Shown: piece by piece, positions 1-7,654 of the stretch
Layout of the letters: each line of letters opens with the position of its first letter
Position numbering within the stretch: the first letter of the stretch is position 1
The notes under the pieces: generated by a model
The model's database searches: none
Seen by the model: only the letters and a program-made list of their open reading frames with translations
What the model was told of the DNA's origin: nothing
From: CAVVYV01 sp963752585
Lineage (GTDB): Bacteria; Actinomycetota; Thermoleophilia; Solirubrobacterales; 70-9
DNA length: 64,000 bases
Direction of reading: 5' to 3'
Assembly (NCBI GenBank): GCA_963752585.1
Contig: CAVVYV010000007.1
Location: 62,001-126,000 of the forward strand
Translations under genes and position numbers: made by a program

Positions 1-358
1 GGCGGTCGAGCAGGTACTTGTTGAAGTTCCAGGTCGGCGCGCCGAGTGAGGCGTTCAGCTTCTCGAACACCGGGTTGACCGGGTCCTCCTTGACGTTCGA
101 CTTCTCGAACATCGGAAAGCTGACGCCGTAGTTGACCCGGCAGAACTCGGCGATCTCCTCGCCGGCGCGTGGCTCCTGGTGGGCAACGTCGTCGGCGGGG
201 AAGCCGAGGATCACCAGGCCCTCGTCGCGCTTTCCCTCATAGAGCTTTTGGAGCCCGTCGAGCTGGGGGGTGAAGCCGCACTCGGTGGCGGTGTTCACAA
301 CCAGCACCACCTTCCCCTCGTACTCGGAGAGGTCGTCGGGTATTGGCTCCGGGCTCAC
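1..358 (-). CDS. Glutathione peroxidase family thiol peroxidase (3' end outside window)
   Basis: The gene reduces hydroperoxides with a redox Cys, presumably in the cytosol. The visible 119 codons start at a GTG just after the LigD polymerase stop and contain the family motif NTATECGFTPQ with peroxidatic Cys27, then GFPADDVAHQEP and the Trp/Asn motif TWNFNKYL at about 109-116. The canonical catalytic tetrad is Cys-Gln-Trp-Asn. Here the segment normally NQF reads DDV, so the Gln appears replaced by Asp. The C-terminus lies off the left edge. It is the last gene of a minus-strand run after the NHEJ genes, so co-transcription is likely. The family call is firm and the substrate is unknown. The Cys codon is TGC, so it is not a selenoprotein. 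Confidence 0.85.
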   Translation of the reverse strand, partial: MSPEPIPDDLSEYEGKVVLVVNTATECGFTPQLDGLQKLYEGKRDEGLVILGFPADDVAHQEPRAGEEIAEFCRVNYGVSFPMFEKSNVKEDPVNPVFEKLNASLGAPTWNFNKYLLDR

Positions 359-381
359 GAGATTGATTCTGACGACATCGC

Positions 382-1224
382 TCAGGCGGCCTCCTCGTCG
401 GCGACCGCGTTCAGCTTCGGAAGCCTCTGCCGGAGCTTCAGCACCGGCTCGAACAGATCGCCCTCCTTGTCCACCCGCTTGATCGCGGCCGGGATCTCGA
501 ACCGGAGGCCCTCGGCGTCGCCGCGCTTCGCCGCGCGCTCGACCTCCCTCCAGTGGAGCGGCAGCGAAGCGGTGGGGCGCTCGCGGGCCCGGAGCGAGTA
601 GACCGAGATCGTCGTCTTCTTCTGATGGTTCTGGCTCCAGTCGACGAAGACCTTGCCCCGCCGCTGCGCCTTCGCCATCTTCGAGACGACCTCCTTCGGC
701 GTCTCCCGCTCGAGCAACTGCGCCACTGCCTTGGCGAACGGGCTCGTCTGCTCATAGGTCACCTTGGTGTTCAGCGGGACGTAGACCTGAAGGCCCTTTC
801 CGCCCGAGACCTTCGGGAAGCACTCGAGTTCGAAGCCCGCGAAGAGCTTCCGGACCCTCAATGCCACCCGGCAGCATTCGACCAGGCTCGCCGGGGCCCC
901 AGGATCGAGGTCGAAGGCGAGCACGGTCGGCTGCTCCATCCGGGTCGCCTTCGAGAGCGATGGATGGAGCTCGAGCGCCGCCAGCTGCGCCATCCAGGTC
1001 AGGGTCGCGAGGTTCTCGCACATGCAGAAATGGATCTCGCCGGCCCGGCGGTCGACGTAGATCGGGGTCGTCTTCACCCACTCCGGCCGGTGCTTCGGAC
1101 AGTTCTTCTCGAAGAACGATGTCTCGGGCTTGCCCACCCCCTCGGGGAAACGGCGCAGGGTGAGGGGGCGGCCGCGAAGGTGCGGCAGGATCGCGTCGGC
1201 GACCCGCGCGTAGTAGTCGATCAC
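382..1224 (-). CDS. ligD: Non-homologous end-joining polymerase domain protein (LigD PolDom)
   Basis: Stand-alone LigD-type primase-polymerase domain that fills gaps at Ku-bound double-strand breaks. The catalytic DxD is visible in AFDLDPG (D105, D107 counted from the GTG at 1224), and SGGKGLQVYVP is the conserved nucleotide-binding strand. The family N-terminus clearly continues upstream of this GTG: the same frame encodes GRRKLKLTNLDKVLYP and stays open to the Ku stop. No ATG, GTG or TTG exists there in any frame. True initiation is therefore probably at a CTG (1284 or 1278) or at an ATA (1326) overlapping the Ku stop. The ligase domain is a separate gene two loci upstream. Function is confident, start is not. 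Confidence 0.88.
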   Translation of the reverse strand: MIDYYARVADAILPHLRGRPLTLRRFPEGVGKPETSFFEKNCPKHRPEWVKTTPIYVDRRAGEIHFCMCENLATLTWMAQLAALELHPSLSKATRMEQPTVLAFDLDPGAPASLVECCRVALRVRKLFAGFELECFPKVSGGKGLQVYVPLNTKVTYEQTSPFAKAVAQLLERETPKEVVSKMAKAQRRGKVFVDWSQNHQKKTTISVYSLRARERPTASLPLHWREVERAAKRGDAEGLRFEIPAAIKRVDKEGDLFEPVLKLRQRLPKLNAVADEEAA

Positions 1225-1322
1225 CTCTGCCTTGGTGGTCCTCGTCTTCGGGTAGAGGACCTTGTCGAGGTTGGTCAGCTTCAGCTTCCGCCGGCCGACC
1301 GTGACCTCGCTGCTCCTGCCCG

Positions 1323-2216
1323 CTATGCCTTCGCCTTCTTGCGGGCGGTGCGCTTGCGCCCGTTGGAGCTGGACTTGGGCTTCGCCTTCGACTTCGAGGC
1401 GGGCTTCGCCTTTGGCTTGGCCTTCGGCTCCGACTTGACCGCCGCCAGGCTCTCCTCGAGCGCGGCCATCAGGTCCGGAGCCTTGGTCGGCTCGGGCTCC
1501 TCGCTCGGGGCGCTGACGACCTCCTTGCCCTCCGCCTTGCGCTCGAGCAGGTCGAGGAGCTCCTCGCGGTACTCGTCGCGGTACTTGTCGGCATTGAAGC
1601 TGGTGGAGAGCGAGTCGATCAGCTGCTTGGCCATCTCAACCTCGCGCTTGTCGACCTTCTTCGGCTTCTCCTCGAAGACCTCGCCGTCGAGGTCCTTGGG
1701 CGAGACCACCTCGTCGTGGAAGCGCATCGTCGCCATCGTCAGCACCTCGCCCATCGGGCGGATCGCCGCCAGATGCTCCTTGTTCCGGAGCACGAACCGG
1801 GCGACCGCGACCTTGCGGGAGTCCTTCATCGCCTGGACCAGGAGGGCGTAGGCCTTCTCAGCGCCCTTGTCGGGGCCGAGGTAGTAAGGCTGCTCGAAGT
1901 AGATCGGGTCGATGTCGTCGAGGTCGACGAAGTCCTGGATCTCGATCGCGCGGGTCCGCTGCGGCTCGAGCTCGGCGAGCTCGTCGCGGGTCAGGGTGAC
2001 GTACTGGTCGGGGGCGAACTCGTAGCCCTTGACGATCTTCTCGTAGGGGACTTCCTTGCCGTCGGCCTCGGCGACCCGCTTGTGGCGGACGCGGGAGCCG
2101 TCGCCCTCGCGGAGCTCGCGAAAGCTGATGTTCTGCTTCGAGACCGCGCTGTACAGCTTCACCGGCACGTTCAGCAGTCCGAAGCTGATCGAACCGCTCC
2201 ATATCGCTCTAGCCAT
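1323..2216 (-). CDS. ku: Ku protein, DNA double-strand break end-binding
   Basis: Prokaryotic Ku homodimer that threads onto broken DNA ends and recruits LigD. The 297-residue protein opens with MARAIWSGSISFGLLNVPVK, the family hallmark, and carries the Ku core to about residue 250. A Lys/Ala/Pro/Ser tail (about 255-297, ending RKRTARKKAKA) follows, as in other bacterial Ku proteins with basic C-termini that bind DNA. A Shine-Dalgarno-like GAAGGG lies shortly upstream of the ATG. It sits between the ligase and polymerase genes, and its TAG overlaps the upstream extension of the polymerase frame, implying translational coupling. No anomalies seen. Confidence 0.95.
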   Translation of the reverse strand: MARAIWSGSISFGLLNVPVKLYSAVSKQNISFRELREGDGSRVRHKRVAEADGKEVPYEKIVKGYEFAPDQYVTLTRDELAELEPQRTRAIEIQDFVDLDDIDPIYFEQPYYLGPDKGAEKAYALLVQAMKDSRKVAVARFVLRNKEHLAAIRPMGEVLTMATMRFHDEVVSPKDLDGEVFEEKPKKVDKREVEMAKQLIDSLSTSFNADKYRDEYREELLDLLERKAEGKEVVSAPSEEPEPTKAPDLMAALEESLAAVKSEPKAKPKAKPASKSKAKPKSSSNGRKRTARKKAKA

Positions 2217-2242
2217 GCTGAATCCCTTCGTTGATGCGAGGC

Positions 2243-2268
2243 GGCTCCGCAGGAGCCACCAGTTTCAT
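2243..2268 (+). repeat. Dispersed stem-loop repeat, copy 1
   Basis: GGCTCC-GCA-GGAGCC forms a perfect 6-bp hairpin followed by ACCAGTTTCAT. The right half matches the copy at 24360-24376 in 14 of 17 positions. It lies in the gap upstream of ku. Function is unknown. Confidence 0.55.
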
Positions 2269-2292
2269 CATTGACAGAGGGTACATTTCGAC

Positions 2293-2318
2293 GCCCGCCC
2301 GCTGGTTGCCGGGCGGGC
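2293..2318 (-). terminator. Candidate terminator hairpin after the LigD ligase gene
   Basis: A perfect 9-bp stem (GCCCGCCCG / CGGGCGGGC) with an 8-nt loop lies 26 nt beyond the ligase stop codon, before ku. No strong U-tract follows on the minus strand, so termination is inferred from position and stability only. Confidence 0.5.
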
Positions 2319-2343
2319 CGTTGCAGAGCGTCTTTCGGCCTCG

Positions 2344-3384
2344 CTACTGCTCGCGCACCACCTCGCGCGGGTCCTTGTCGTCGCGGAGCCCCTTGAACGT
2401 CGGCTGGCGGAGGGTGCCCTCGTTCGTCCACTCGGTCCAGGCGACCTCGCAGACCAGCTCGGGCTCGCAGAAGACGGCGAAGCGCGCCTTTGGGCCCCGG
2501 GGCGCGCCCCGGTCGAAGGGGCTGTCGGGGCGTTCCCGCCTGCCGAGCTCGCGGGTGAGGTGGTCGATCACCTCCTCGTTCAGCCCCGATCCGACCCCGC
2601 CGGCGAAGATCAACTCCTGCTTCTCGCCCCTTCCGAGCTCGGAGGCGCGCCTGTCGTAGTAGCCGACGAGGAGCGAGCCGACCCGCTTCGCCCGCCGTCC
2701 CTCCCCGGGGATGTAGCCGCCGATCACGAACTCCTGGCGGCGCCAGACCCTGGCCTTGAGCCACTCGCCGGTCCGCTTCCCGGGCCGGTAGAGGCTGTCG
2801 AGGCGCTTCGCGACAACTCCCTCCAGGCCCTGGCGGCGGGCAGCCTCGAACAGGTCGGCCCCGCCGCCGACGTGATGGCGAGGCGTGTGCCAGCGGGGCC
2901 CCTCGAGCCCGAGCGAGTCGAGCAGCGCGCGGCGCTCGGCGTAGGGCAGCTCGCGGGTCGAGTGGCCGTCGAGGTGGAGGAGGTCGAAGATCATGTAATC
3001 GACCGGGGTGTCCTTGGCCCGGGCCTTGACGGCGGCGGCCGAGGTCAGGCCCATCCGCCGCTGAACGAGCTGGAAGCTCGGCCTTCCCTCCGGGTCGAGG
3101 GCGACCACCTCGCCGTCGAGGACGGCGCGGCGGCCGGCGATCCGCTCGGCGAGCAGGGCGAGCTCGGGGTATCGGACGGTGACCTCCTCGAGCCGGCGGC
3201 TCTGCATCCGCCAGCGCCCGCGGTCGGCGAACCCCAGCACCCGGACGCCGTCCCACTTGAGCTCGAATCCCCAGTCGTCGTCCGGGGCTGGCGGCAGCGG
3301 CGCCATTCGGGCGAGCATCGGCTCGAGCCGATCGGGCAGCCTCTCCTTCGGCGCCGCCTCGATCCCGGACCTCGCCCTCGCCAT
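2344..3384 (-). CDS. ligD: ATP-dependent DNA ligase (LigD ligase domain)
   Basis: Seals nicks in NHEJ repair by an enzyme-AMP intermediate. The nucleotidyltransferase motif I ELKWDGVR has the AMP-accepting Lys43. Later motifs include LDGEVVAL, FDLLHLDG and GLEGVVAKR, and the C-terminal part (from about 220) is the OB-fold with WLKARVWRRQEFVIGGY. Length (346 aa) fits a ligase-only protein. The ATG at 3384 was chosen over upstream in-frame starts because homology begins there and a CATAAT box lies 7 nt before it. It heads the minus-strand NHEJ run, divergent from the ABC transporter genes. A 9-bp stem hairpin lies after its stop. Confidence 0.92.
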   Translation of the reverse strand: MARARSGIEAAPKERLPDRLEPMLARMAPLPPAPDDDWGFELKWDGVRVLGFADRGRWRMQSRRLEEVTVRYPELALLAERIAGRRAVLDGEVVALDPEGRPSFQLVQRRMGLTSAAAVKARAKDTPVDYMIFDLLHLDGHSTRELPYAERRALLDSLGLEGPRWHTPRHHVGGGADLFEAARRQGLEGVVAKRLDSLYRPGKRTGEWLKARVWRRQEFVIGGYIPGEGRRAKRVGSLLVGYYDRRASELGRGEKQELIFAGGVGSGLNEEVIDHLTRELGRRERPDSPFDRGAPRGPKARFAVFCEPELVCEVAWTEWTNEGTLRQPTFKGLRDDKDPREVVREQ

Positions 3385-3391
3385 GAGTGCG

Positions 3392-3397
3392 ATTATG
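3392..3397 (-). promoter_or_regulatory. -10 box CATAAT for LigD ligase gene
   Basis: The hexamer is 7 nt before the ATG at 3384, implying a leaderless transcript. It supports that start over longer upstream readings. Confidence 0.55.
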
Positions 3398-3447
3398 CGG
3401 CTCCGCGATCTGGTGGCGTCCTGGCGGTCGCTCGCATGACGGCGGCG

Positions 3448-3453
3448 CATAAT
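3448..3453 (+). promoter_or_regulatory. -10 box CATAAT for the FetA-like gene
   Basis: The hexamer is 6 nt before the GTG at 3460 and downstream of the alternative ATG at 3436, which is why the GTG is preferred. It mirrors the identical divergent box at 3392. Confidence 0.55.
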
Positions 3454-3459
3454 CGAGCA

Positions 3460-4119
3460 GTGCTCTTCGAACTCGAGGACGTCACCTACTCCCGCGCCGG
3501 CACCGTCGTCCTCGACCGGATCAGCATCCGGCTCCCGCTCGGATCGAACTGCGTCGCCGGTCCGTCCGGGTGCGGCAAGTCCACTCTGTTGCGGCTGCTC
3601 AACCGGCTCGCCGACCCCGATTCCGGCCGCGTCCTCTACGAGGGGGACGACGTCCGGGAGCGGGAGCCGGTCGCCCTCCGACGCGAGATCGCCCTCGTCC
3701 CGCAGCTCCCGGCGCTGATCGACGGCAGCGTCCACGACAACGTCGCCTACGGCCCGCGGCTCGCCGGCCACAGCTTCGACGCCCGGGCCTGCCTCGAGCT
3801 CGCCGGGCTGGACCCAGAGTTCGAGGATCGCGACGCTGCGAAGCTGTCTGTCGGCGAGCAGCAGCGGGTGATGCTGGCCCGCGCATTGGCGCTGCAGCCG
3901 CGGGTGCTGCTGCTCGACGAGCCGACGTCGGGCCTCGACGAGGAGGCCCGAGGGGCGGTCGAGGCGACCCTGAAGCGGCTCCATTCCCGGACCGCGATCT
4001 CCAGCGTCCTCGTCACCCACGACATGGACCAGGCCCGTCGGCTGGCGGGCCACGTCGTCCGGCTCGAGTCGGGGAAGGTGGTATCCGAGGGTCCGGTCGC
4101 CGAGGTGCTGACGGCGTGA
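3460..4119 (+). CDS. fetA: ABC transporter ATP-binding protein, FetA (YbbL) type
   Basis: Cytoplasmic ATPase energising the membrane partner encoded next to it; the E. coli FetAB pair is linked to iron export and oxidative-stress resistance. Visible motifs are Walker A GPSGCGKS (34-41), signature LSVGEQQRV (129-137), Walker B VLLLDE with DEPTSGLD (about 150-160) and the switch His in LVTHD. At 219 aa it is a single nucleotide-binding domain. The GTG at 3460 is chosen because CATAAT lies 6 nt upstream and the product begins LFELEDVTY as family members do; an in-frame ATG at 3436 would add 8 residues. It overlaps the permease gene by 4 nt (GTGA). Substrate is inferred from the pairing only. Confidence 0.85.
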   Translation: MLFELEDVTYSRAGTVVLDRISIRLPLGSNCVAGPSGCGKSTLLRLLNRLADPDSGRVLYEGDDVREREPVALRREIALVPQLPALIDGSVHDNVAYGPRLAGHSFDARACLELAGLDPEFEDRDAAKLSVGEQQRVMLARALALQPRVLLLDEPTSGLDEEARGAVEATLKRLHSRTAISSVLVTHDMDQARRLAGHVVRLESGKVVSEGPVAEVLTA

Positions 4120-4892
4120 GCTCGACGATCGACGTCAGCCTCGGCGAGGTCGCCGCCGCACTGGTCCTGGTCGCGATAGCCGTGGTCGCTTCGCGCTGGC
4201 AGCACGCCGATCTCGAGGAGGAGATCGGCATCGCCGTCGCGCTCTCGTTCGTCCAGCTGACCGCGATCGGGTTCGTGATCGACATCATCTTCGAGGAGGA
4301 CGACATCGCCCTGGTGGTCGCGCTGCTCGCGGTGATGGTGATCTTCGGTGCGTTCACCGCGCGCCGCCGCGCCCAGCGGGTCCCCGATGTCTTCTGGCCG
4401 CTGCTCGGGGCCCTGTCGGTGGCCGCCGCGGGCACCCTCGGGCTGGTCGTCGCGCTCGGGATCATCGAGCCGGAGCCGCGGTACCTGGTCCCGGTCGGGG
4501 GGATGGTGATCGGGAACTCGATGACCGCGGCGGCGGTCGCCCTCAACCGCCTCGGCGAGGACGTCAGCGACCAGGCCCGCCAGATCGAGGCGACCCTGGC
4601 CCTCGGCGCGACCTCCTCCCAGGCGGTGGGGCCTCTGGTCCGCCGCAGCCTCCGCTCGGGGCTGATCCCCCTGATCGACTCGACCAAGACCACCGGGCTG
4701 ATCTTCTTCCCGGGAACGATGGTCGGGATGCTGCTCGCGGGCGCCGACCCCACCGACGCGGTTCGCCTCCAGCTGATCCTCCTCTACGTGCTCCTCGGCT
4801 CGGTCTCGATCGCCGCCCTGATGGCGACGACGCTGGCGAAGCGCAACTTCTTCACCCCGGCGCAGCAGCTCCGCGAGCCGCCGGCGCCCTGA
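4116..4892 (+). CDS. fetB: ABC transporter permease, FetB/UPF0014 family
   Basis: Integral membrane subunit, 258 aa, with about seven hydrophobic helices. The UPF0014 core is visible as VPVGGMVIGNSMTAAAVALN, followed by the cytoplasmic EATLALGATSSQA segment and the PLIDSTKTTGLIFFPGTM loop that is diagnostic of FetB/YbbM proteins. Translation from the GTG overlapping the fetA stop implies coupling. The strongly conserved pairing with FetA supports a metal, probably iron, export or homeostasis role. Direction and substrate are not shown by the sequence. Confidence 0.88.
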   Translation: MSSTIDVSLGEVAAALVLVAIAVVASRWQHADLEEEIGIAVALSFVQLTAIGFVIDIIFEEDDIALVVALLAVMVIFGAFTARRRAQRVPDVFWPLLGALSVAAAGTLGLVVALGIIEPEPRYLVPVGGMVIGNSMTAAAVALNRLGEDVSDQARQIEATLALGATSSQAVGPLVRRSLRSGLIPLIDSTKTTGLIFFPGTMVGMLLAGADPTDAVRLQLILLYVLLGSVSIAALMATTLAKRNFFTPAQQLREPPAP

Positions 4893-4936
4893 CCGGTGCC
4901 GCCGGCCACTCGATCTGGCTGAGCGGGGCTCCCGCG

Positions 4937-4942
4937 TAGACT
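4937..4942 (+). promoter_or_regulatory. -10 box TAGACT for the MFS transporter gene
   Basis: Ends 9 nt before the TTG at 4952, supporting that non-ATG start. Confidence 0.45.
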
Positions 4943-4951
4943 CGGATCGCC

Positions 4952-6580
4952 TTGTCGGAGCGCCGCCGCAATGCCTTCACCCTGATCGCGACGATCCTCG
5001 GCTCGACGATCGTCTTCCTCGACTCGACCGTGGTCAACGTCGCCCTGCCGGCGCTCTCGGACGACCTCGGCGCGGGGCTCGCCGACCAGCAGTGGGTGGT
5101 CGAGGCCTATCTGCTGGCGCTTGTCTCGCTGCTGCTGGTGGGCGGCTCGCTCGGCGACCAGTTCGGGCGCCGCCGCCTGTTCATGATCGGCCTGATCGGC
5201 TTCGGGGTTACCTCGATCCTCTGCGGCCTGGCGCCGAACACCGAGGTCCTGATCGCCGGCCGTGCGCTCCAGGGCTTCGCCGGGGCGCTACTGGTCCCGG
5301 GCTCGCTGGCGATCCTCGCTGCGACCTTCGAGGGTGAGGCGCGCGGCAAAGCGGTCGGCACCTGGACGGCCTGGAGCGGGATCGCGACGGTGCTCGGTCC
5401 CGCCGGGGGCGGCCTGCTGGTCGAGGCGTTCTCCTGGCGGGCGATCTTCTGGGTCAACCTCCCCCTGATCCTGGTCACCCTCTGGGTAGCCCGGGACGCC
5501 GTCCAGGAAAGCTCCGACCCAGACGCGGACCGGAGGATCGACTGGCTCGGGATCGCGATGTCCGCCGCGGGACTGGGCGGCCCCGTCTACGCGCTGATCC
5601 AGCAGCCCACCCACGGCTGGGGCGATCCGATCGTCTTCGTGCCGCTGATCGGCGGGATCGTCCTGTTCACGCTCTTCCTGGTCTGGGAGTCGCGGATGTC
5701 GCATCCCGTCCTCGACCTGGCCCTGTTCAGGATCCGGAACTTCGCGGTCACCAACCTCGAGACGCTGATCGTCTATGCGGGGCTGATCGGGGCGCTCTTC
5801 TACGTCACCCTGTTCCTCCAGCAGACGGCGGGTTACTCGCCGATCGAGGCCGGGCTCGCGACCACCCCTGTCTCGTTGCTCCTCTTCGTGCTCTCGCCGC
5901 GGTTCGGCAAGTTCGCCTCCGGGACCGGTCCGAGGCTGCCGATGTCGATCGGGCCGATCGTCGCCGGGTGCGGGCTGCTGTTGCTGCTCCGAGTCGGCGC
6001 CGACTCGGAATACCTGACCGATGTGCTCCCCGGCCTGCTCTTCTTCGGCCTCGGCCTCTCGGCGACGGTCGCGCCGCTGACCGCGACCGCGCTCAACTCG
6101 GTCGAGGAGCGCCACGCCGGCGTCGCCTCGGGGATCAACAACGGCGTCTCCAGGGTCGCCGGCCTGCTCGCGATCGCCGTCCTCGGCGCCCTGATCTCTG
6201 GTCAGTTCGGAAGCAAGATCGACAGCGAGCTCGAGGGCAAGACCCTCTCTGCCCAAGGGCAGCAGGTCGTCGACGATGCGAAGGCCGATCCGCTGCCGGC
6301 CCCCGACACCGGGGACCTCCCGCCGCCCGAAGCCGAGCAGATCGACTCGGCGGCGACCCTCGCCGCCGAGGGGGGATTCCACCTCGGGATCGGGGTCGGC
6401 GCCGGGCTGATGATCGTCGGCGGGGTGATCGCCGGGATTGGGATCCAGAACCCGAAGAGGAAGACCGAATACGGCGCACCGGCGGCCGCCCCCGCGGGAG
6501 AGTGCGCACACTGCCCGGATCATCTGACCGAAGACGCCGGCCGCGAGCGCGAGGCCGAGGCCGAACCGGCCTCGGCCTGA
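4952..6580 (+). CDS. MFS drug-type transporter, DHA2 (14-TMS) family
   Basis: Predicted proton-driven efflux pump of the inner membrane. The 542-residue protein has motif D1-like LDSTVVNVALPAL (about 23-35), motif A GSLGDQFGRRRL (65-76) and motif C-like VLGPAGGGLLVE, the EmrB/QacA pattern, and hydrophobicity fitting 14 helices. A soluble loop of about 50 residues (about 420-475, rich in D, P and Q) sits before the last helix. The C-terminal tail contains ECAHCPDHL, an odd Cys/His cluster, then an acidic E/A-rich end. The TTG start has a -10 box just upstream. Substrate cannot be told. Confidence 0.88.
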   Translation: MSERRRNAFTLIATILGSTIVFLDSTVVNVALPALSDDLGAGLADQQWVVEAYLLALVSLLLVGGSLGDQFGRRRLFMIGLIGFGVTSILCGLAPNTEVLIAGRALQGFAGALLVPGSLAILAATFEGEARGKAVGTWTAWSGIATVLGPAGGGLLVEAFSWRAIFWVNLPLILVTLWVARDAVQESSDPDADRRIDWLGIAMSAAGLGGPVYALIQQPTHGWGDPIVFVPLIGGIVLFTLFLVWESRMSHPVLDLALFRIRNFAVTNLETLIVYAGLIGALFYVTLFLQQTAGYSPIEAGLATTPVSLLLFVLSPRFGKFASGTGPRLPMSIGPIVAGCGLLLLLRVGADSEYLTDVLPGLLFFGLGLSATVAPLTATALNSVEERHAGVASGINNGVSRVAGLLAIAVLGALISGQFGSKIDSELEGKTLSAQGQQVVDDAKADPLPAPDTGDLPPPEAEQIDSAATLAAEGGFHLGIGVGAGLMIVGGVIAGIGIQNPKRKTEYGAPAAAPAGECAHCPDHLTEDAGREREAEAEPASA

Positions 6581-6601
6581 CTCTGATCTCTGATCCTGAT
6601 C

Positions 6602-6607
6602 TAGGCT
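6602..6607 (+). promoter_or_regulatory. -10 box TAGGCT for trpS
   Basis: Ends 9 nt before the trpS ATG, in the 36-bp gap after the MFS gene. Confidence 0.45.
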
Positions 6608-6616
6608 CCCCGCCCC

Positions 6617-7609
6617 ATGCGGATCTTCAGCGGCATCCAGCCGACCGGGCGCAAGCACCTCGGCAACTACATCGGGGCGATCCGCCAGTACGTCGAGGGT
6701 CAGGACCGAGGCGACCCGGCGATCTACTGCATCGTCGACCTCCACGCGATCACCGTCCCTTGGGATCCGGCCGCCCTGCGGGAGAACGTCTACGACACCA
6801 CGGCGATCCTGATCGCGGCCGGCCTCGACCCCGACCGCTGCATCCTCTTCCGCCAGTCCGACGTCCGTGAGCACACCGAGCTCACCTGGTACCTGGCGGC
6901 GCTCACCGCCCACGGCGACCTCAACCGGATGACCCAGTTCAAGGAGAAATCGGCGAAGCAGCGCGAGCTGGTCTCCGCAGGCCTCTTCTTCTATCCGGTG
7001 CTTCAGGCGGCGGACGTCCTCGCCTACAAGGCGCAGGAGGTGCCGGTGGGCGAGGACCAGCGCCAGCACGTCGAGCTGATGCGCGAGATCGCCCGCCGAT
7101 TCAACGACCGCTTCGGCGAGATCCTGGTCGAGCCCGAGCACCGGATCCCCGAGGTCGGCGCCCGGATCATGGACCTGCAGGAGCCGACTTCGAAGATGAC
7201 GACCACCGGCGGCACCGAGCAGGGGACCGTCTATGTCCTGGACGAGCCGAAGGCCGTGACCAAGAAGATCAAGAGCGCGGTGACCGACTCCGGCACCGAG
7301 GTGAAGCGCGGCGACGGGAAGGAGGGGATTGCGAACCTGATCGAGATCCTCGCGGTCGCCCGCGGGACGACCGAAGAGGAGATCGAAAAGGAGTTCGACG
7401 GCTCCGGCTACGGCGACTTCAAGGGGGCGGTGGCGGAGGCGGTGGTCGACTACCTCGGCCCGGTCCGGGAGCGCTACGAGGAGATCCGGCCGGACGAGAA
7501 GACACTCGAGGCGACGCTGGGAGCGGGCGCCGCGAACGCGCGGGCCCTGGCCGCGCCGACCCTCGCCGAGGTCCGCAAGGCAATCGGGATCGGCCCGCGT
7601 TTGAGATAG
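6617..7609 (+). CDS. trpS: Tryptophanyl-tRNA synthetase
   Basis: Class I synthetase charging tRNA-Trp in the cytosol. The HIGH-like motif is KHLGN (13-17) inside GIQPTGRKHLGNY, and the KMSKS-like motif is KMTTT (193-197), both normal variants in TrpRS. The length of 330 aa is typical. GEDQRQHVELMREIARRFN is the Trp-binding region. It has its own -10 box and no T-box leader (only 36 bp separate it from the upstream stop). scpAB follow at 45 bp with another promoter-like box. Confidence 0.96.
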   Translation: MRIFSGIQPTGRKHLGNYIGAIRQYVEGQDRGDPAIYCIVDLHAITVPWDPAALRENVYDTTAILIAAGLDPDRCILFRQSDVREHTELTWYLAALTAHGDLNRMTQFKEKSAKQRELVSAGLFFYPVLQAADVLAYKAQEVPVGEDQRQHVELMREIARRFNDRFGEILVEPEHRIPEVGARIMDLQEPTSKMTTTGGTEQGTVYVLDEPKAVTKKIKSAVTDSGTEVKRGDGKEGIANLIEILAVARGTTEEEIEKEFDGSGYGDFKGAVAEAVVDYLGPVRERYEEIRPDEKTLEATLGAGAANARALAAPTLAEVRKAIGIGPRLR

Positions 7610-7642
7610 AGGCAGAAGCGCCAGCCTGACCGCGGGTCCGTC

Positions 7643-7648
7643 TAAGGT
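7643..7648 (+). promoter_or_regulatory. -10 box TAAGGT for scpA
   Basis: Ends 6 nt before the GTG at 7655. Confidence 0.45.
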
Positions 7649-7654
7649 TGCGCG

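Noticed and set aside
1..358. Selenocysteine-containing glutathione peroxidase
   Set aside because: The peroxidatic codon is TGC (Cys).
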